Positions 14,685 to 25,166 are shown, counted from the stretch's first letter. The stretch: 48,945 nucleotides of DNA from Butyrivibrio sp. (GCA_015056655.1 SVFV01000026.1:1-48945); one strand, 5' to 3'. Made by a program: numbers and translations. Notes: generated by a model from the letters alone, not told the origin.

Positions 14685-16400
14685 TTACTGAAGAAGCTGT
14701 AATACCTGTGAAGGTCTCTCGTTAGCCTGAGCAAGCATACTTGTTCCAGCCTGTGAAAGGACATTCTGAGTTGTATAAACTGTCATTTCCTCAGCCATAT
14801 CAACATCCATGATTCTTGAATAAGCAGCTGTCATGTTCTCAGTTGTAACATTGATATTGCTTACTGTGTGATCAAGTCTGTTCTGATAAGCACCAAGTCT
14901 ACTTCTGATATCAGATACCTTCTGGATTGCTCTTCCGATATCTTCGATTGCCTGGTCTGAGCCTGTGTAAGGTGCATTTATTCCTGCATCTTTTGAACCA
15001 TTTAAGATTCCATCAAGCTTGATTCCAGCCTGATAATCCATAATTTCGCCATAGTCCTGACTTAGAAGTGTGTTGTTTATATCATTTTGCCATTTGGTTG
15101 TAATGAAATACTCATTGTCAAACTTTGTAAGCTTTTCCAAAGCAGTTATAGGATTTCCCACATCATCGACTTCGTTTTCAATACTGTCTATTTCATTAAC
15201 GATTGTCATATAGCGCTCTTCCCAGATGGCTGTGATCTGATCCTCTTTCTCATCAGCGGTAAGCTCAGAATCCTGACGAACACTCTGAATCTTGGTTGCT
15301 ATATCGCTATCTACATGGTTATAGGTTCCAAGATCAATCTCTATTCTGGTGTACTGAGCAAACTCATAGAGGTCGTCTCTGCATCTTTTTATCTTGTCCC
15401 ACTCTGCCTGAGCGAGAGTTTCATCAGGAAGTGTGTATACATCATTAGTTGTTATTGCATTTAAGTTATCTGCAACATCATCTTTTATGGTTCTTGTAAA
15501 ATCAGTGTACTGAATTCCAAGGTTTGAAAGAGTAACCTTCGGCATACGGATGTCGAGAGTCTGACCTTCATTTGCACCAATCTGCATTGTCATTGCTCCC
15601 TTGCCAGTAAGCTCGAGATCTATCTTTTCACCATTGAGGTTCTTATTTATCTTAAGTTCAATCTCTCTGCCATCGTTTACTGAGATTTTTAAAAGGTCAC
15701 CATCTACTGTAACTGCTGCATTTGACATATATGTCTCGGTAGTTGTTTTTCCCTGAGAGGAATTAACCTTGATAACGTCGATGAGTCCCTGATCAAGAGC
15801 ATTTCTGCCGTTGTCTCTGTCATCAGCTGATTCATAAAGAGTAACCTCTCCAGTTACTTCATTGTATTTTGTGTAGAGACCTTCTATTGTGTAGTTTCCG
15901 CCAAAAACTGAATCCGAGTAGCTATTTACTGTAATGGCAGGATCGGTTTTGCCATTTACAGTTGCATAGCCCCTGAGGTCAAAGGTGCCATCAAGAAGAG
16001 TCTGCCCATTAAACTGGGTAGCCTCTGCAATTCTTGTGATTTCATCCTTTAACTGGGTAATTTCATCCTGGATAATTTCGCGGTCGTCGCCACTGTTTGT
16101 TCCATTTGAGGACTGAACCGCCAGCTCATTCATTCTCTGAAGAATGCTATGGATTTCAGTGAGGGTACCATCCGCTGTCTGAATAACAGAAATACCGTCT
16201 CCGGAGTTGTTTCCGGCTACGTTCAAAGATTTGATCTGAGCATTCATACGCCTGGATATAGCAAGGCCCGAAGGGTTGTCCTTTGCATTTGCGATTTTAA
16301 GACCGGTTGAAAGTCTTTCTATGGACTCAGCCAGCTTATTGTCGTTAGAAGCAAGCGCATTGTTTGCTATCATCGCGGAAATATTATAGTTTACTTGCAT
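14685..16400 (-). CDS. Flagellin
   Basis: 571 residues. The conserved N terminus (NYNISAMIANNALASNDNKL, then SIERLSTGLKIANAKDNPSG) and C terminus (DMAEEMTVYTTQNVLSQAGT, ending QVLQLLQ) form the filament core. The middle ~300 residues are variable and surface-exposed. The C-terminal EMT variant replaces the usual EMA. AGGAGG precedes the ATG. It is larger than the minimal flagellins (about 270-400). It is secreted by the flagellar export system with help from FliS. The promoter is uncertain: a CCGATAG box lies at 16468-16474 but without a TAAA -35. Confidence 0.96.
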   Translation of the reverse strand: MQVNYNISAMIANNALASNDNKLAESIERLSTGLKIANAKDNPSGLAISRRMNAQIKSLNVAGNNSGDGISVIQTADGTLTEIHSILQRMNELAVQSSNGTNSGDDREIIQDEITQLKDEITRIAEATQFNGQTLLDGTFDLRGYATVNGKTDPAITVNSYSDSVFGGNYTIEGLYTKYNEVTGEVTLYESADDRDNGRNALDQGLIDVIKVNSSQGKTTTETYMSNAAVTVDGDLLKISVNDGREIELKINKNLNGEKIDLELTGKGAMTMQIGANEGQTLDIRMPKVTLSNLGIQYTDFTRTIKDDVADNLNAITTNDVYTLPDETLAQAEWDKIKRCRDDLYEFAQYTRIEIDLGTYNHVDSDIATKIQSVRQDSELTADEKEDQITAIWEERYMTIVNEIDSIENEVDDVGNPITALEKLTKFDNEYFITTKWQNDINNTLLSQDYGEIMDYQAGIKLDGILNGSKDAGINAPYTGSDQAIEDIGRAIQKVSDIRSRLGAYQNRLDHTVSNINVTTENMTAAYSRIMDVDMAEEMTVYTTQNVLSQAGTSMLAQANERPSQVLQLLQ

Positions 16401-16421
16401 TGATGACCTCCTGCTAAAAAA

Positions 16422-19400
16422 TTACACTGCATGTACAAAGATTGCCGCCATCCTTAGCAATAATCTACTATCGGAAATTCCGTTTTCCGCGCCCTGTACC
16501 GCACTCGATGGATCCGTCTGGCGATACATTATTCCAATGTTTTTAGTATCAACAATTAATTCAGGTTCTTCTGCCTCAAGTGCCTTTATAAACCTGTCTT
16601 TTACGTCTTCCATGTAGCTTTGTATTTCTTCATTTTTCTGTAATGCCGAAGATAAAACACCCATTACTGTTTTATCTTCTATTGTCATAGCCATTGAAAC
16701 CTGGCCATAATATGCACTTTCAAGACTTGCTCCAAGCTTTGTGCCCTGTGTCTCATCCTCTTTTAAAGTGACATGCATTGAAACTGTTCTGCCATCCACC
16801 TCCACAGGAATATCAAAGCTTCCTTTATCTGACATCTTTGCCGCTACTGATATCTGCTTTTGCATGAGATGAATTGCTTTAATGTCAATGTAGGTGTCCG
16901 GGCCAGTCTCTTCAGTAAGCATTTCATCGAGCTTGTAGGATAGTTCTGTCAGCTGATCGTTGTATGATTCCTTGTAGTCTTCAGCTTCTGACAGGTCATC
17001 TAGCATTTTCTTTTCTGTTTCCTTAAATGCCAGATGTGCTATTCTCTCTACCTGATCTCTAACGGTGTTCTTGCCCCTGCGTCCGCCTCTAAGTCCCATG
17101 ATTGCCCTTAGATTCTCAGCATTTATTTCAACGCCCATAGCAACGAGCTCATCTTTTGCCTGCTCTGCACCGTTTCTACTTACTGTTTCTCTGACTTCTC
17201 TTGCCTGCTGGCTGTAGTATTCCTTCTCCTGTAAAAGATCATTTTCTCTTACAGCTTCTTCCTGCAATTTGTCTGCAAGCTCGTCAAGAAGCATCTCATT
17301 ATCAGGCTGCACTGCATGAAGCTTTTGAGGCTCTAGATTGTCATAGACAGTTTCTGCCTTTTTACTGTAGTAGAGGAATGCGGTATTGATCTGGCTGTCT
17401 ATGGCCTTATTCTCCGACCTTACTTCCTCCACACTCACAAGGCTGTCGTCGATCTTGTAATCCATTCCGGATTTTTTCGCCTTAATTGTTCTTGATGCAG
17501 TCAAAAGATTCCCGATTGTCATCTGGGCACCTGTCTCTAAAACCGCACCAATTGCAGCATTGTCTGTCTTTTTCAGCTGGTGGAATAATCTGTATATTCC
17601 AACGAAGCTTTCTCTCTCTTCAGGAGTTATTTCGGCATTTTTCTCAAGTTTATAAAGAAACTTCGCATACTTTTCTTCTCGCTTTGATGCCTCATTTTCT
17701 TCCTGTGAAAGATTATTAGAAAGCTCATCTAAGGTCATGTTTAAAGGATTCTTGTCTTTTCTTATGAGATTCAGAACGGCTTCCGGCTTTAATTTTTCAA
17801 GCACGTTCATTAGCTTCTCATCAACTGTCCTGACCTTTTCTATGTTATCCCTGGTCACTTCCATTCTGTTATAGCCAAGGATTCTTACAACTCGCTTATT
17901 TTCTTCGTTTACTGCTTCGCCAAGATCTTCAAGAATATCTGTCACATTCCTGAATGCCTTCTTTATGTTGTCTCCAAGGTCCGCTCTCGGTGCTGTTCCA
18001 ACAGCTTCGTAGGTTGCTCCGGCCTTCTCATATCTAAGTTTTAAGGAGTAACCCTTATCTATGATTTCGCCAAGGCTTTCCTTTCCATTATCTGAAAGCT
18101 TTCCAATAACACCTACGGGATAGCTCCTGAAGGCACTTATCTTTATATTTGACTCTTCATAGAGCATGTACTTTGAAGTAGCTTCTTTTATGCCCTGTTC
18201 ATCCTCAGTAGTATTAGGAAAAAATATCTTTCCAAGGTTTCCGAGCTCCTTATTAAGCTCGTCTAAAAGATTTTTAATTGGCTCAGTATCTATGGAAAAG
18301 CCCTTATCGATAAGTCTTATATTCGCGCTGACTGTCATCTTGAGTCTGACTTCTTCCATCTGAATTCTGGCTTCAAGCTGCTTTGCATCTTCGCTACCTG
18401 TAACTGCTGCCACAGCCTTTTCTTCAATAGCATTCTCATCTTTAATTGAAGACGCATTTTCTTCATGCGCTTCATGAAGATTTTTCAGATTTAATGTCTT
18501 GTTGTCCTTTACAACCGCTTCAATATCTTCATCAGTGATTTCCATTGTCTGATTAAATACGTTGACCGCCTTCTGAACATTGTTTTCCAAAGACTCGTCC
18601 TCAGAAATGATCACTGGCTTTTTATCTGCAATTTCTTTTACTGCAGCATTTATTACCTGGTCCTCATCCAAAGGAAGCTCAAGCTTTGTGAGCTGGTCTA
18701 TCTTCTGGAGATTCTTTGTTGTTAACGGAATGGACTGCTCGATCATCCATTTTGCTCTGTCTATATTTTCATCAGAGGTCTCAAGCCCAGACTCCTCTAT
18801 AACCTTCACAGCCTGGTCCTTTATGGACTCAAAATCCATGATATCTGCCTTTTTGGCATAGTAGCCCTCTGCCTCCAAGGGAATAAAGCCGCGATTCCTC
18901 TGAGACTGTCCATTTGTTGCATGTTGAGCCAGATACAGATTTTCAATAGTAGGCTCGAGGTCATTAAGTGTCATGTACTTTAAAGCACCTTCACTTAAAT
19001 CCTTAACTTCCTCCATCTGACTAAGGTTGTTCATTACCTTTTCTGTATTTGTCTGATTTACAGGGATATCATTTTTATGAAAAGATGCAGCTATCTTATC
19101 CGCAAGTCCCTGACTTCCAGTAATCTTTGCAAGCTGCTTTGAACTTAGATCGTCAGTATAGCCAATTATCTCTGTTCCTGCCTGAGCAAGAGTTGCTTTT
19201 ATCTTATCGAGAATAGTTACTGTCTCTTCCGGGTCTGTTGCCGCAAGGTCAAAGCCTTCCTCAGCCCCTTTTGCAAAATCCTCTGCAGATAATGTATTTG
19301 CCATTATTGACATATAATTATGACGAACAGACGCATCGGTATTCTGCGCCTGTGAAATAATATCGTTCTTAGTCTTTATGCCTTCACCATAGGCATCATC

Positions 19401-19556
19401 AGTAAACAGACTGCTTCCAAGATCAACGGAAATAGCACTCTGAGACTTAATCGATTTGCTGTTATTTATTTTTATGCCTATACCTGCTTCCTTGCTGACT
19501 TTAGACTGTTCGAAATCGGATTCCATTCCTGATATCATGCCTACATTTACGCTCAT
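16422..19556 (-). CDS. Large uncharacterised flagellar-linked protein (possibly DUF6240)
   Basis: 1044 residues. I do not recognise a catalytic motif; size and context suggest the DUF6240 type seen in Lachnospiraceae, with moderate confidence. It is rich in Glu, Lys and Asp, mostly helical-looking, and has no signal peptide or membrane helix. Repeated themes include EDIEAV/ENIDRAKW/ENLRAIMG-like helices (T-x-E/D-N-I/L) at intervals of 60-100 residues, suggesting a helical repeat. It ends 21 bases before flagellin, on the same strand, and has an AGGA-type ribosome site. A degenerate sigma-28-like promoter lies upstream. A cytoplasmic or exported flagellar accessory role, for example hook-length control, is inference. 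Confidence 0.6.
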   Translation of the reverse strand: MSVNVGMISGMESDFEQSKVSKEAGIGIKINNSKSIKSQSAISVDLGSSLFTDDAYGEGIKTKNDIISQAQNTDASVRHNYMSIMANTLSAEDFAKGAEEGFDLAATDPEETVTILDKIKATLAQAGTEIIGYTDDLSSKQLAKITGSQGLADKIAASFHKNDIPVNQTNTEKVMNNLSQMEEVKDLSEGALKYMTLNDLEPTIENLYLAQHATNGQSQRNRGFIPLEAEGYYAKKADIMDFESIKDQAVKVIEESGLETSDENIDRAKWMIEQSIPLTTKNLQKIDQLTKLELPLDEDQVINAAVKEIADKKPVIISEDESLENNVQKAVNVFNQTMEITDEDIEAVVKDNKTLNLKNLHEAHEENASSIKDENAIEEKAVAAVTGSEDAKQLEARIQMEEVRLKMTVSANIRLIDKGFSIDTEPIKNLLDELNKELGNLGKIFFPNTTEDEQGIKEATSKYMLYEESNIKISAFRSYPVGVIGKLSDNGKESLGEIIDKGYSLKLRYEKAGATYEAVGTAPRADLGDNIKKAFRNVTDILEDLGEAVNEENKRVVRILGYNRMEVTRDNIEKVRTVDEKLMNVLEKLKPEAVLNLIRKDKNPLNMTLDELSNNLSQEENEASKREEKYAKFLYKLEKNAEITPEERESFVGIYRLFHQLKKTDNAAIGAVLETGAQMTIGNLLTASRTIKAKKSGMDYKIDDSLVSVEEVRSENKAIDSQINTAFLYYSKKAETVYDNLEPQKLHAVQPDNEMLLDELADKLQEEAVRENDLLQEKEYYSQQAREVRETVSRNGAEQAKDELVAMGVEINAENLRAIMGLRGGRRGKNTVRDQVERIAHLAFKETEKKMLDDLSEAEDYKESYNDQLTELSYKLDEMLTEETGPDTYIDIKAIHLMQKQISVAAKMSDKGSFDIPVEVDGRTVSMHVTLKEDETQGTKLGASLESAYYGQVSMAMTIEDKTVMGVLSSALQKNEEIQSYMEDVKDRFIKALEAEEPELIVDTKNIGIMYRQTDPSSAVQGAENGISDSRLLLRMAAIFVHAV

Positions 19557-19575
19557 TAAGTCCTCCGATATTTAG

Positions 19576-19624
19576 GAAAAACAAAAAGGTGAAAGACATC
19601 AATATGACATCTATCACCTTTTAT
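19576..19624 (-). terminator. Rho-independent terminator after glgB
   Basis: On minus, AAAAGGTGA pairs with TCACCTTTT (plus 19614-19622 with 19585-19593), followed by a T-rich tract TTTTTGTTTTTCC. It lies 34 bases past the glgB stop. Confidence 0.7.
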
Positions 19625-19649
19625 TTCGGTCTAATTATTTAATTTCTTA
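19623..19649 (-). promoter_or_regulatory. Possible sigma-28 promoter for the 1044-residue protein/flagellin operon
   Basis: Minus strand: TAAG (19646-19649), 16 bases, then CCGAAAT (19623-19629), one mismatch from the Bacillus sigma-D -10 CCGATAT and one from TAAA. The predicted start falls inside the 5' arm of the glgB terminator, so transcripts from here would lack the full terminator stem. Confidence 0.35.
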
Positions 19650-19657
19650 AGCGGGCG

Positions 19658-21661
19658 TTATTTGCTCTTCTTTGCAGGAGCTTTCTTTGTAGTCTTTGCC
19701 GGTGATTTCTTAGCAGCAGGCTTTTTCTCTGTTTTTGGCTCCTTTTCCTTTGCATCAGGATTCTGGAAAACAAAGAGCTCTGCTCCGTAAGGAGGCATAT
19801 TCAGTGTGATACTGTAATCCTTGTAGTCACAAAGACCAGGCTCAGCTTTAATCTTATCCGGAACTCCTGAACCGCAGCCAGCATACTTCTTATCTGCACT
19901 ATCCAAAATATGCTTGTAAGTACCTGCGAAAGGAACTCCAACCTTATAATTCTTCACTTCCATTGGAGTGAAATTAATCACAAAGAGAATATTGTTCTTG
20001 CCATCAATTGCTCTTCTATAGAAGCTGAAAATGCTGTGGTCCGCATCATCTGCATTTAACCATTCGAATCCGCCCCAGTCATTATCTACCTCATACATGG
20101 CAGGATATTTTCTGTAAATCTCAAGAAGGTCTCTTACGAAATCCTTCATTCCTCTATTTAGATCTTCCTGAAGAAGAAACCAGTCAAGCTCTCTCTTCTC
20201 GCTCCACTCTCTCTCCTGGCCAAACTCCTGACCCATAAAGAGAAGCTTTTTACCACTGTGACCAAACATGAAAGCATAGCCAGCTCTGAGGTTTGCGTAC
20301 TTATCTACTTTGTAGCCAGGCATCTTCTCAACCATTGAGCACTTGAGGTGAACTACCTCATCATGTGACAAAGGAAGAATATAATTCTCCGCATTGTTGT
20401 AGCTCATGGCGAAAGTCATCATATTGTGAGCGCCCTTACGGAAATAGGGATCGAGCTTCATATACTCGCAGAAATCATGCATCCATCCCATGTTCCACTT
20501 GAAGGTGAAGTTAAGTCCATCGTCCTCAACAGGTGCAGTGATCTTAGGCCAGGCTGTGGATTCTTCAGCAATCATCATTATCTGAGGATATGTTCCTCTT
20601 ATTACACTGTTAAGGTGCTTGAAGAATTCAATTGCCTCGTAGTTTTTATTTCCGCCGTCCTTATTTGGAACCCACTGTCCGTCGCGTTTTCCATAATCAA
20701 GGTAAAGCATGGATGCAACCGCATCAACTCTAAGTCCATCGATGTGGAACTCCTTAATCCAGAAAAGTGCATTTGCAATAAGGAAGTTCTTTACTTCATT
20801 TTTGCCAAGGTTAAAGATCTTTGTACCCCAGTCAGGATGCTCTCCCTTTCTCGGGTCTGGATCTTCATAAATACATGTGCCGTCAAAGCAGCTAAGACCG
20901 AATTCATCCGGGCAGAAATGCGCCGGTACCCAGTCAAGAATTACACCAATTCCATTCTTATGAAGAAGATTTACAAGATACATGAAGTCTGTAGGCTCGC
21001 CATATCTTGATGTCGGTGCATAATATCCGGTAACCTGATATCCCCAGGAACCATCAAAAGGATGCTCAGCAATACCTATGAGTTCCACATGGGTATACTT
21101 CATCTCCTTTAAGTATTCAACTATTCTATCTGCGAACTGTCTGTAGTTATAGAATCCATCCTCTGTTCCGTCAGGATGCTTCATCCATGAACCAATGTGG
21201 CACTCGTAGATTGCGATGGGCTGTCTGTTGAGGTCTTTGCCCTCCTGACTCTTAAACCACTTCTCATCGCTCCATTTGAATTTTGAAAGATCTGTTGTTC
21301 TGGAAGCATTGCCGGGACGAAGCTCTGCATAGTTTGCATAAGGATCAGCCTTATAGAGCTTTCTTCCGTCATTTGTGAAAATAAGATACTTATACAGCTC
21401 TCCTGTACCTACTCCAGGTATGAAAAGCTGGAAAATTCCGATGTTTCCTTCTCTCTTCATGGGATACATGGTCTCATCCCATCCGTTAAAAGAGCCTATT
21501 ACATGAACTGCTGCAGCATTTGGTGCCCAAACAGCAAAGAACATCCCCTTTACGCCATTTTCTTCTGAAACATGTGCTCCAAGTTTTTTATAAATATCGT
21601 AGTGTGTTCCCTGTCCGAAGAGATATTCATCTGCATCGGAAATAAATACTGTCTGACCCAT
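19658..21661 (-). CDS. glgB: 1,4-alpha-glucan branching enzyme with histone-like C-terminal tail
   Basis: 667 residues. GlgB makes the alpha-1,6 branches of glycogen. A CBM48 domain (about 20-115) is followed by the GH13 barrel: nucleophile Asp in DGLRVDAVASML (about 315), acid Glu in AEESTAWP (about 365), and HDE in LSHDEVVH (about 435). The C-terminal beta domain ends near 630. The last ~30 residues are a Lys/Ala/Pro-rich tail with PAAKK, PAKTTKK and PAKKSK repeats, like histone-H1-type tails and not normal for GlgB. The start ATG has AAGGGG upstream. No other glycogen gene is adjacent, so it is an isolated glg gene. Confidence 0.96.
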   Translation of the reverse strand: MGQTVFISDADEYLFGQGTHYDIYKKLGAHVSEENGVKGMFFAVWAPNAAAVHVIGSFNGWDETMYPMKREGNIGIFQLFIPGVGTGELYKYLIFTNDGRKLYKADPYANYAELRPGNASRTTDLSKFKWSDEKWFKSQEGKDLNRQPIAIYECHIGSWMKHPDGTEDGFYNYRQFADRIVEYLKEMKYTHVELIGIAEHPFDGSWGYQVTGYYAPTSRYGEPTDFMYLVNLLHKNGIGVILDWVPAHFCPDEFGLSCFDGTCIYEDPDPRKGEHPDWGTKIFNLGKNEVKNFLIANALFWIKEFHIDGLRVDAVASMLYLDYGKRDGQWVPNKDGGNKNYEAIEFFKHLNSVIRGTYPQIMMIAEESTAWPKITAPVEDDGLNFTFKWNMGWMHDFCEYMKLDPYFRKGAHNMMTFAMSYNNAENYILPLSHDEVVHLKCSMVEKMPGYKVDKYANLRAGYAFMFGHSGKKLLFMGQEFGQEREWSEKRELDWFLLQEDLNRGMKDFVRDLLEIYRKYPAMYEVDNDWGGFEWLNADDADHSIFSFYRRAIDGKNNILFVINFTPMEVKNYKVGVPFAGTYKHILDSADKKYAGCGSGVPDKIKAEPGLCDYKDYSITLNMPPYGAELFVFQNPDAKEKEPKTEKKPAAKKSPAKTTKKAPAKKSK

Positions 21662-21701
21662 ATTTTGTTCCCCTTATAGAAATATGATTTTACGTTATTT
21701 C

Positions 21702-21730
21702 ATTATAGCATAAAAAAGGAACAGACCAAC
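21702..21730 (-). promoter_or_regulatory. Promoter for glgB, overlapping upstream terminator
   Basis: Minus strand: TGCTATAAT, an exact TATAAT (21702-21707) with extended TG, and a weak -35 TTGGTC 16 bases upstream inside the loop of the neighbouring terminator. The glgB start is about 40 bases downstream. Confidence 0.6.
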
Positions 21731-21749
21731 ACTGCGCCTGTTCCTTTTT
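21713..21749 (-). terminator. Rho-independent terminator after TPR/AAA-like gene
   Basis: A 12-bp perfect stem, AAAAAGGAACAG (21713-21724) with CTGTTCCTTTTT (21738-21749), with T-runs on both strands. It lies seven bases after the stop of the 1122-residue gene and so ends that transcript. Confidence 0.85.
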
Positions 21750-21756
21750 GGATATT

Positions 21757-24700
21757 TTAGTGTAGAAAATCCTTTTCTCTAAGGATTATCATATCTGATT
21801 CATCATAACGTTTTCTAAGGAGAACATCTACGACATGTCCTACGGATCTCTTGCTTGCATAGTAGATTGCATCATCTACCATTTCCTTAACCTCTGCTAC
21901 TGTAACCTCGTGGTCAAGTGTCTGTCTCTCACTGATGTTCTGGTGAAGAGCCAGAATTCCAAGATTGTCGATTACATACTCTTTTTCAAGAGCATACTGT
22001 TTTGCATAAGCTACAAGAGCGTCATCATCAAGCGCCTCTATATCAACTCTGACGTTGAAGCACTTCTTAAGCGGCGGATACTTATCAAGGAGTCTGTCTA
22101 TATCGTCCTTAGTATCCTCAATGATTACAATATAGCCCTTATTCTCAATCTGTAACTGCTTTAAGAGTGTAGCAACTGTATCTTCCTTAAGGTCTGCTGC
22201 CCTTCTGATGATAAGAGCACCATTTACAATTTTCTCAAAGATTGTGCTGACTGAGCGCTTGTTAAGTGTGATAGCGCTGATCATTGCAACCTTTCCAGAA
22301 AAATTGGAATCAGAAGACTGGATTGCCTTGATAAGGCCCTTTGCAAGATTTACGGTTCCTGCGCCTTCCTCTCCAGTTACAATCGCATTATTTGTATATG
22401 CAGCCATGCTCAGATTATCAATTGCTTCAATAATCTGCTTTCTGGACTTGCGATGGTGGATATAAGGTCCAAAGAGTTCCTTCTCCTCGGGAGTCATAAC
22501 TCTGACTCTGGTCTCCATATCCTTTTCTTCTTTTTCTGTAGGAGCATCCTGATCATCATCAGAATCTTCCTCATCCTCTGACTCTTCTACATCTTCTTTT
22601 GCCTTTTCAGGTTCTTTTGATGCAGTAGATTCATCTTCTTTATCTTCAGAAGTCTTTTCTTCAGCTTCCTCCTTGGAATCTTCGACATCTTCCTTAGATT
22701 CTTCTACTTCTTCTGATTCTTCCTTGGCTTTTTCTGTCTCTTCGACAGCTTCTTCAACCTCAGATGCCTCGATTACTGTTGTGTTTCCAAGGTCAACCTT
22801 TGCTGCATCAGGATTATCCTCGACAGTGTACTTTAGCTCTTTTATGCCCTGCTCAGTGTCATCACTTGTAAGCTCTTCATCCTCAAGATCCTCATCATCC
22901 TGATAGCCTGCTGCAAGCTCTTCCTCAGATAATTCTTCCTCTTCTGCTGGAAGTTCCTCTTCTTCGGGCTCTTCCTTGAAGGCTTCAGCATACTTAAGAT
23001 CCTCTCCGGAAATCTGAACCATTGACTGAGTATTCTGAAGATCCTCAGCAGGTTTAATCTCCTTGAGATCTTCCTTTATAGCCTGACCAACCATTTCCTT
23101 GGCTGTCTTCTTGATATCTACAGGATCTGAACCAGGTGTAAGTACCTCTTTTATGGCTTCCTTCTCAGTCTCCTCCGCCATTAATGGATCGATGAGGTTC
23201 TGATCAAAGTCCTTAAAGAGTTCACCTGTCTCCTGAGCAACAAGCTTCTTAACCTTCTGAAGCTGCTTCTCCTGCTGGTCCTTCTTATAAGCTTCCCAGT
23301 CAGTCAGAAGATCATTAATACTGATCTGACCTGTGATCTGCTGTTCAACCTGCTTCTGCTCATCGATAGCAAGACTTATCTGGCCATCGTATTCCTGAGA
23401 AAGCATCTTATCAAAATGATTATTGTTGTTATTAATCTTGTAACGAACGTTAGGCTTAATTACAGCGCCAGGAACTTCATCCTGAAGCGGTTCATCGGTG
23501 AACACTGCTCCTCTGTATAAAGCGTGCTCATTGAATGTGCTTGCTGCAATATTAGCTGCAATCTCTTTATCCTTAAGCTCCTTGGCAAGAGGTGTCTTCT
23601 TTACAGGCTCAGGAGCAGTCTGCTGCATGGGCTCTCTCTTTGTTTCCTCGAGTCTGATTTCCTCAGCACCCCAAACCTTGGTCTCACCAGAAAGTAAGTC
23701 CTCACTTGGAGCACTAGCTACTTCCTCGTCCTGAATATCACTCTGATCTTCAATAGCTTCCTGGTTATCTAAACCATCCTCAAAAGGATTCTGTTCTTCT
23801 GCAGGGATTTCAGCTTCTTCTGGCTGTTCCTCAAATGCAGGAACAGATTCCTCCGCACTAACCTCTGGCTCTGCTGCAACAGGCTCACTTTCCACTTCAT
23901 CAGCCCTGTCCTCAAAGAAAAGCTCTGACATAGTCTGCTTCTCAGTGGTATCAAAGCTGGTTGTTGTATCAAACATATCCCCTGTATCAAGATTTACAGC
24001 TTCATCATCCTCGCCTACAACCTGTGGACCATGTGCATCTGCAAAAAGCGCAGCATCAGGATTCTCTATAAGTACTTCCTTTAAATTCTCCGCAATCTCC
24101 TTCTGAAGATCAACGGTATTATAATCGCTTACATTTACAGTAGGAACTTTATATTCCACTGCCTCAGGTGTTGCTGCGTATTCATCCGCTGCAGGAGCTT
24201 CCCATACCTGAGTCTCCTGGCTGTACAGATTCTGCTCAGGAGTCTCCTGAACATATCCTGTCTCTTCTACAGGAGCATACTGACTCTGCTGATATTCCTG
24301 TGTATATCCAGGGTCTGCCATCGCCTGTTCCTGTCCATAATTTGCATAACCAACCTGGGGAATCTCTGCTGTAGGGCTCTTAGCCAGATCTCCAGCCTCG
24401 AAATCCTCCGGAACCTGTGGTAATTCCTTGGTAGGAGTCTTGGTTCCAACCTGAACATCCCTGCCCATAACAGGCGCAGAAACCTCAGGTGCGCTAATTG
24501 AGCCACCTGTCTCAGCTTTATATTTTAAATATGCTGCCTTCTGCTCAGGAGAAAGAGGCTCGTGGAGAGATTTAAGCTCCAAGGCCTTCATGACGAATCT
24601 GCCCTCTCTCATGTAAAGGAATAACTCATCACATTCCTCGATACACTCAGTGGTCAGTCCTACTCTATGATAGAGATAAGCAAGCTCATAAGCCCACTTC

Positions 24701-25125
24701 TCGTTATAATCGTGCTTTTTGTACTCCTCCAGAACCGCTATTCTCTCCTCAAGGCTAACCTCCTGAGCCTCATATAGCTTGTACTGAAGTATATATCTTG
24801 CAGTATTTCTAGGTGCAAGTCTGACAAACTCTTTGTAATACTCAACAGCCTGAACGAATTCGCCCATAGCTATAGCGAGCTCACAAAGTGAGTAAACAAT
24901 CTCTCTTCTGGTGGGACTTCTGTCGTACGCCAAAAGGAGGATGTCTCTACTCTCCTCCAGTCGTCTGTTTACCTTATACAGATCGCTGATTGCACACAAC
25001 ATACCGACACTCTTAACCCTTTTCCAGTCAATGGTGTCGGCAATCTTCACTGCATCTGCAAATCGATGAGCTTTTATCAACGATTTTATTTCTTCTGCTC
25101 TGATTTTATATTCTGTTTTATCCAA
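21757..25125 (-). CDS. TPR - acidic linker - AAA-like protein with degenerate P-loop
   Basis: 1122 residues. Residues 1-215 look like tetratricopeptide repeats (for example [25 protein letters not shown]). Residues ~215-870 are disordered and strongly acidic, with long Glu/Asp runs, and rich in Gln/Pro early on. Residues ~880-1122 resemble a CbxX/SpoVK-type AAA module: GEEGAGT at 918-924 occupies the Walker A place but lacks the lysine, and GYIVIIEDT (about 997) fits Walker B. ATP hydrolysis is doubtful. The start is TTG with AGAGG upstream. It is transcribed alone, between its own promoter and terminator. The role is unknown; TPR plus inactive AAA suggests a scaffold. Confidence 0.7.
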   Translation of the reverse strand: MDKTEYKIRAEEIKSLIKAHRFADAVKIADTIDWKRVKSVGMLCAISDLYKVNRRLEESRDILLLAYDRSPTRREIVYSLCELAIAMGEFVQAVEYYKEFVRLAPRNTARYILQYKLYEAQEVSLEERIAVLEEYKKHDYNEKWAYELAYLYHRVGLTTECIEECDELFLYMREGRFVMKALELKSLHEPLSPEQKAAYLKYKAETGGSISAPEVSAPVMGRDVQVGTKTPTKELPQVPEDFEAGDLAKSPTAEIPQVGYANYGQEQAMADPGYTQEYQQSQYAPVEETGYVQETPEQNLYSQETQVWEAPAADEYAATPEAVEYKVPTVNVSDYNTVDLQKEIAENLKEVLIENPDAALFADAHGPQVVGEDDEAVNLDTGDMFDTTTSFDTTEKQTMSELFFEDRADEVESEPVAAEPEVSAEESVPAFEEQPEEAEIPAEEQNPFEDGLDNQEAIEDQSDIQDEEVASAPSEDLLSGETKVWGAEEIRLEETKREPMQQTAPEPVKKTPLAKELKDKEIAANIAASTFNEHALYRGAVFTDEPLQDEVPGAVIKPNVRYKINNNNNHFDKMLSQEYDGQISLAIDEQKQVEQQITGQISINDLLTDWEAYKKDQQEKQLQKVKKLVAQETGELFKDFDQNLIDPLMAEETEKEAIKEVLTPGSDPVDIKKTAKEMVGQAIKEDLKEIKPAEDLQNTQSMVQISGEDLKYAEAFKEEPEEEELPAEEEELSEEELAAGYQDDEDLEDEELTSDDTEQGIKELKYTVEDNPDAAKVDLGNTTVIEASEVEEAVEETEKAKEESEEVEESKEDVEDSKEEAEEKTSEDKEDESTASKEPEKAKEDVEESEDEEDSDDDQDAPTEKEEKDMETRVRVMTPEEKELFGPYIHHRKSRKQIIEAIDNLSMAAYTNNAIVTGEEGAGTVNLAKGLIKAIQSSDSNFSGKVAMISAITLNKRSVSTIFEKIVNGALIIRRAADLKEDTVATLLKQLQIENKGYIVIIEDTKDDIDRLLDKYPPLKKCFNVRVDIEALDDDALVAYAKQYALEKEYVIDNLGILALHQNISERQTLDHEVTVAEVKEMVDDAIYYASKRSVGHVVDVLLRKRYDESDMIILREKDFLH

Positions 25126-25166
25126 AATATTGTCCTCTAAAACTTTTTCATACTACATCTAGTGTA

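Noticed and set aside
16461..16474. Sigma-28 promoter directly before flagellin (CCGATAG at 16468-16474)
   Set aside because: The -10 half is good, but no TAAA-like -35 lies 14-16 bases upstream, and the site is inside the preceding coding sequence. Left as a possibility only.
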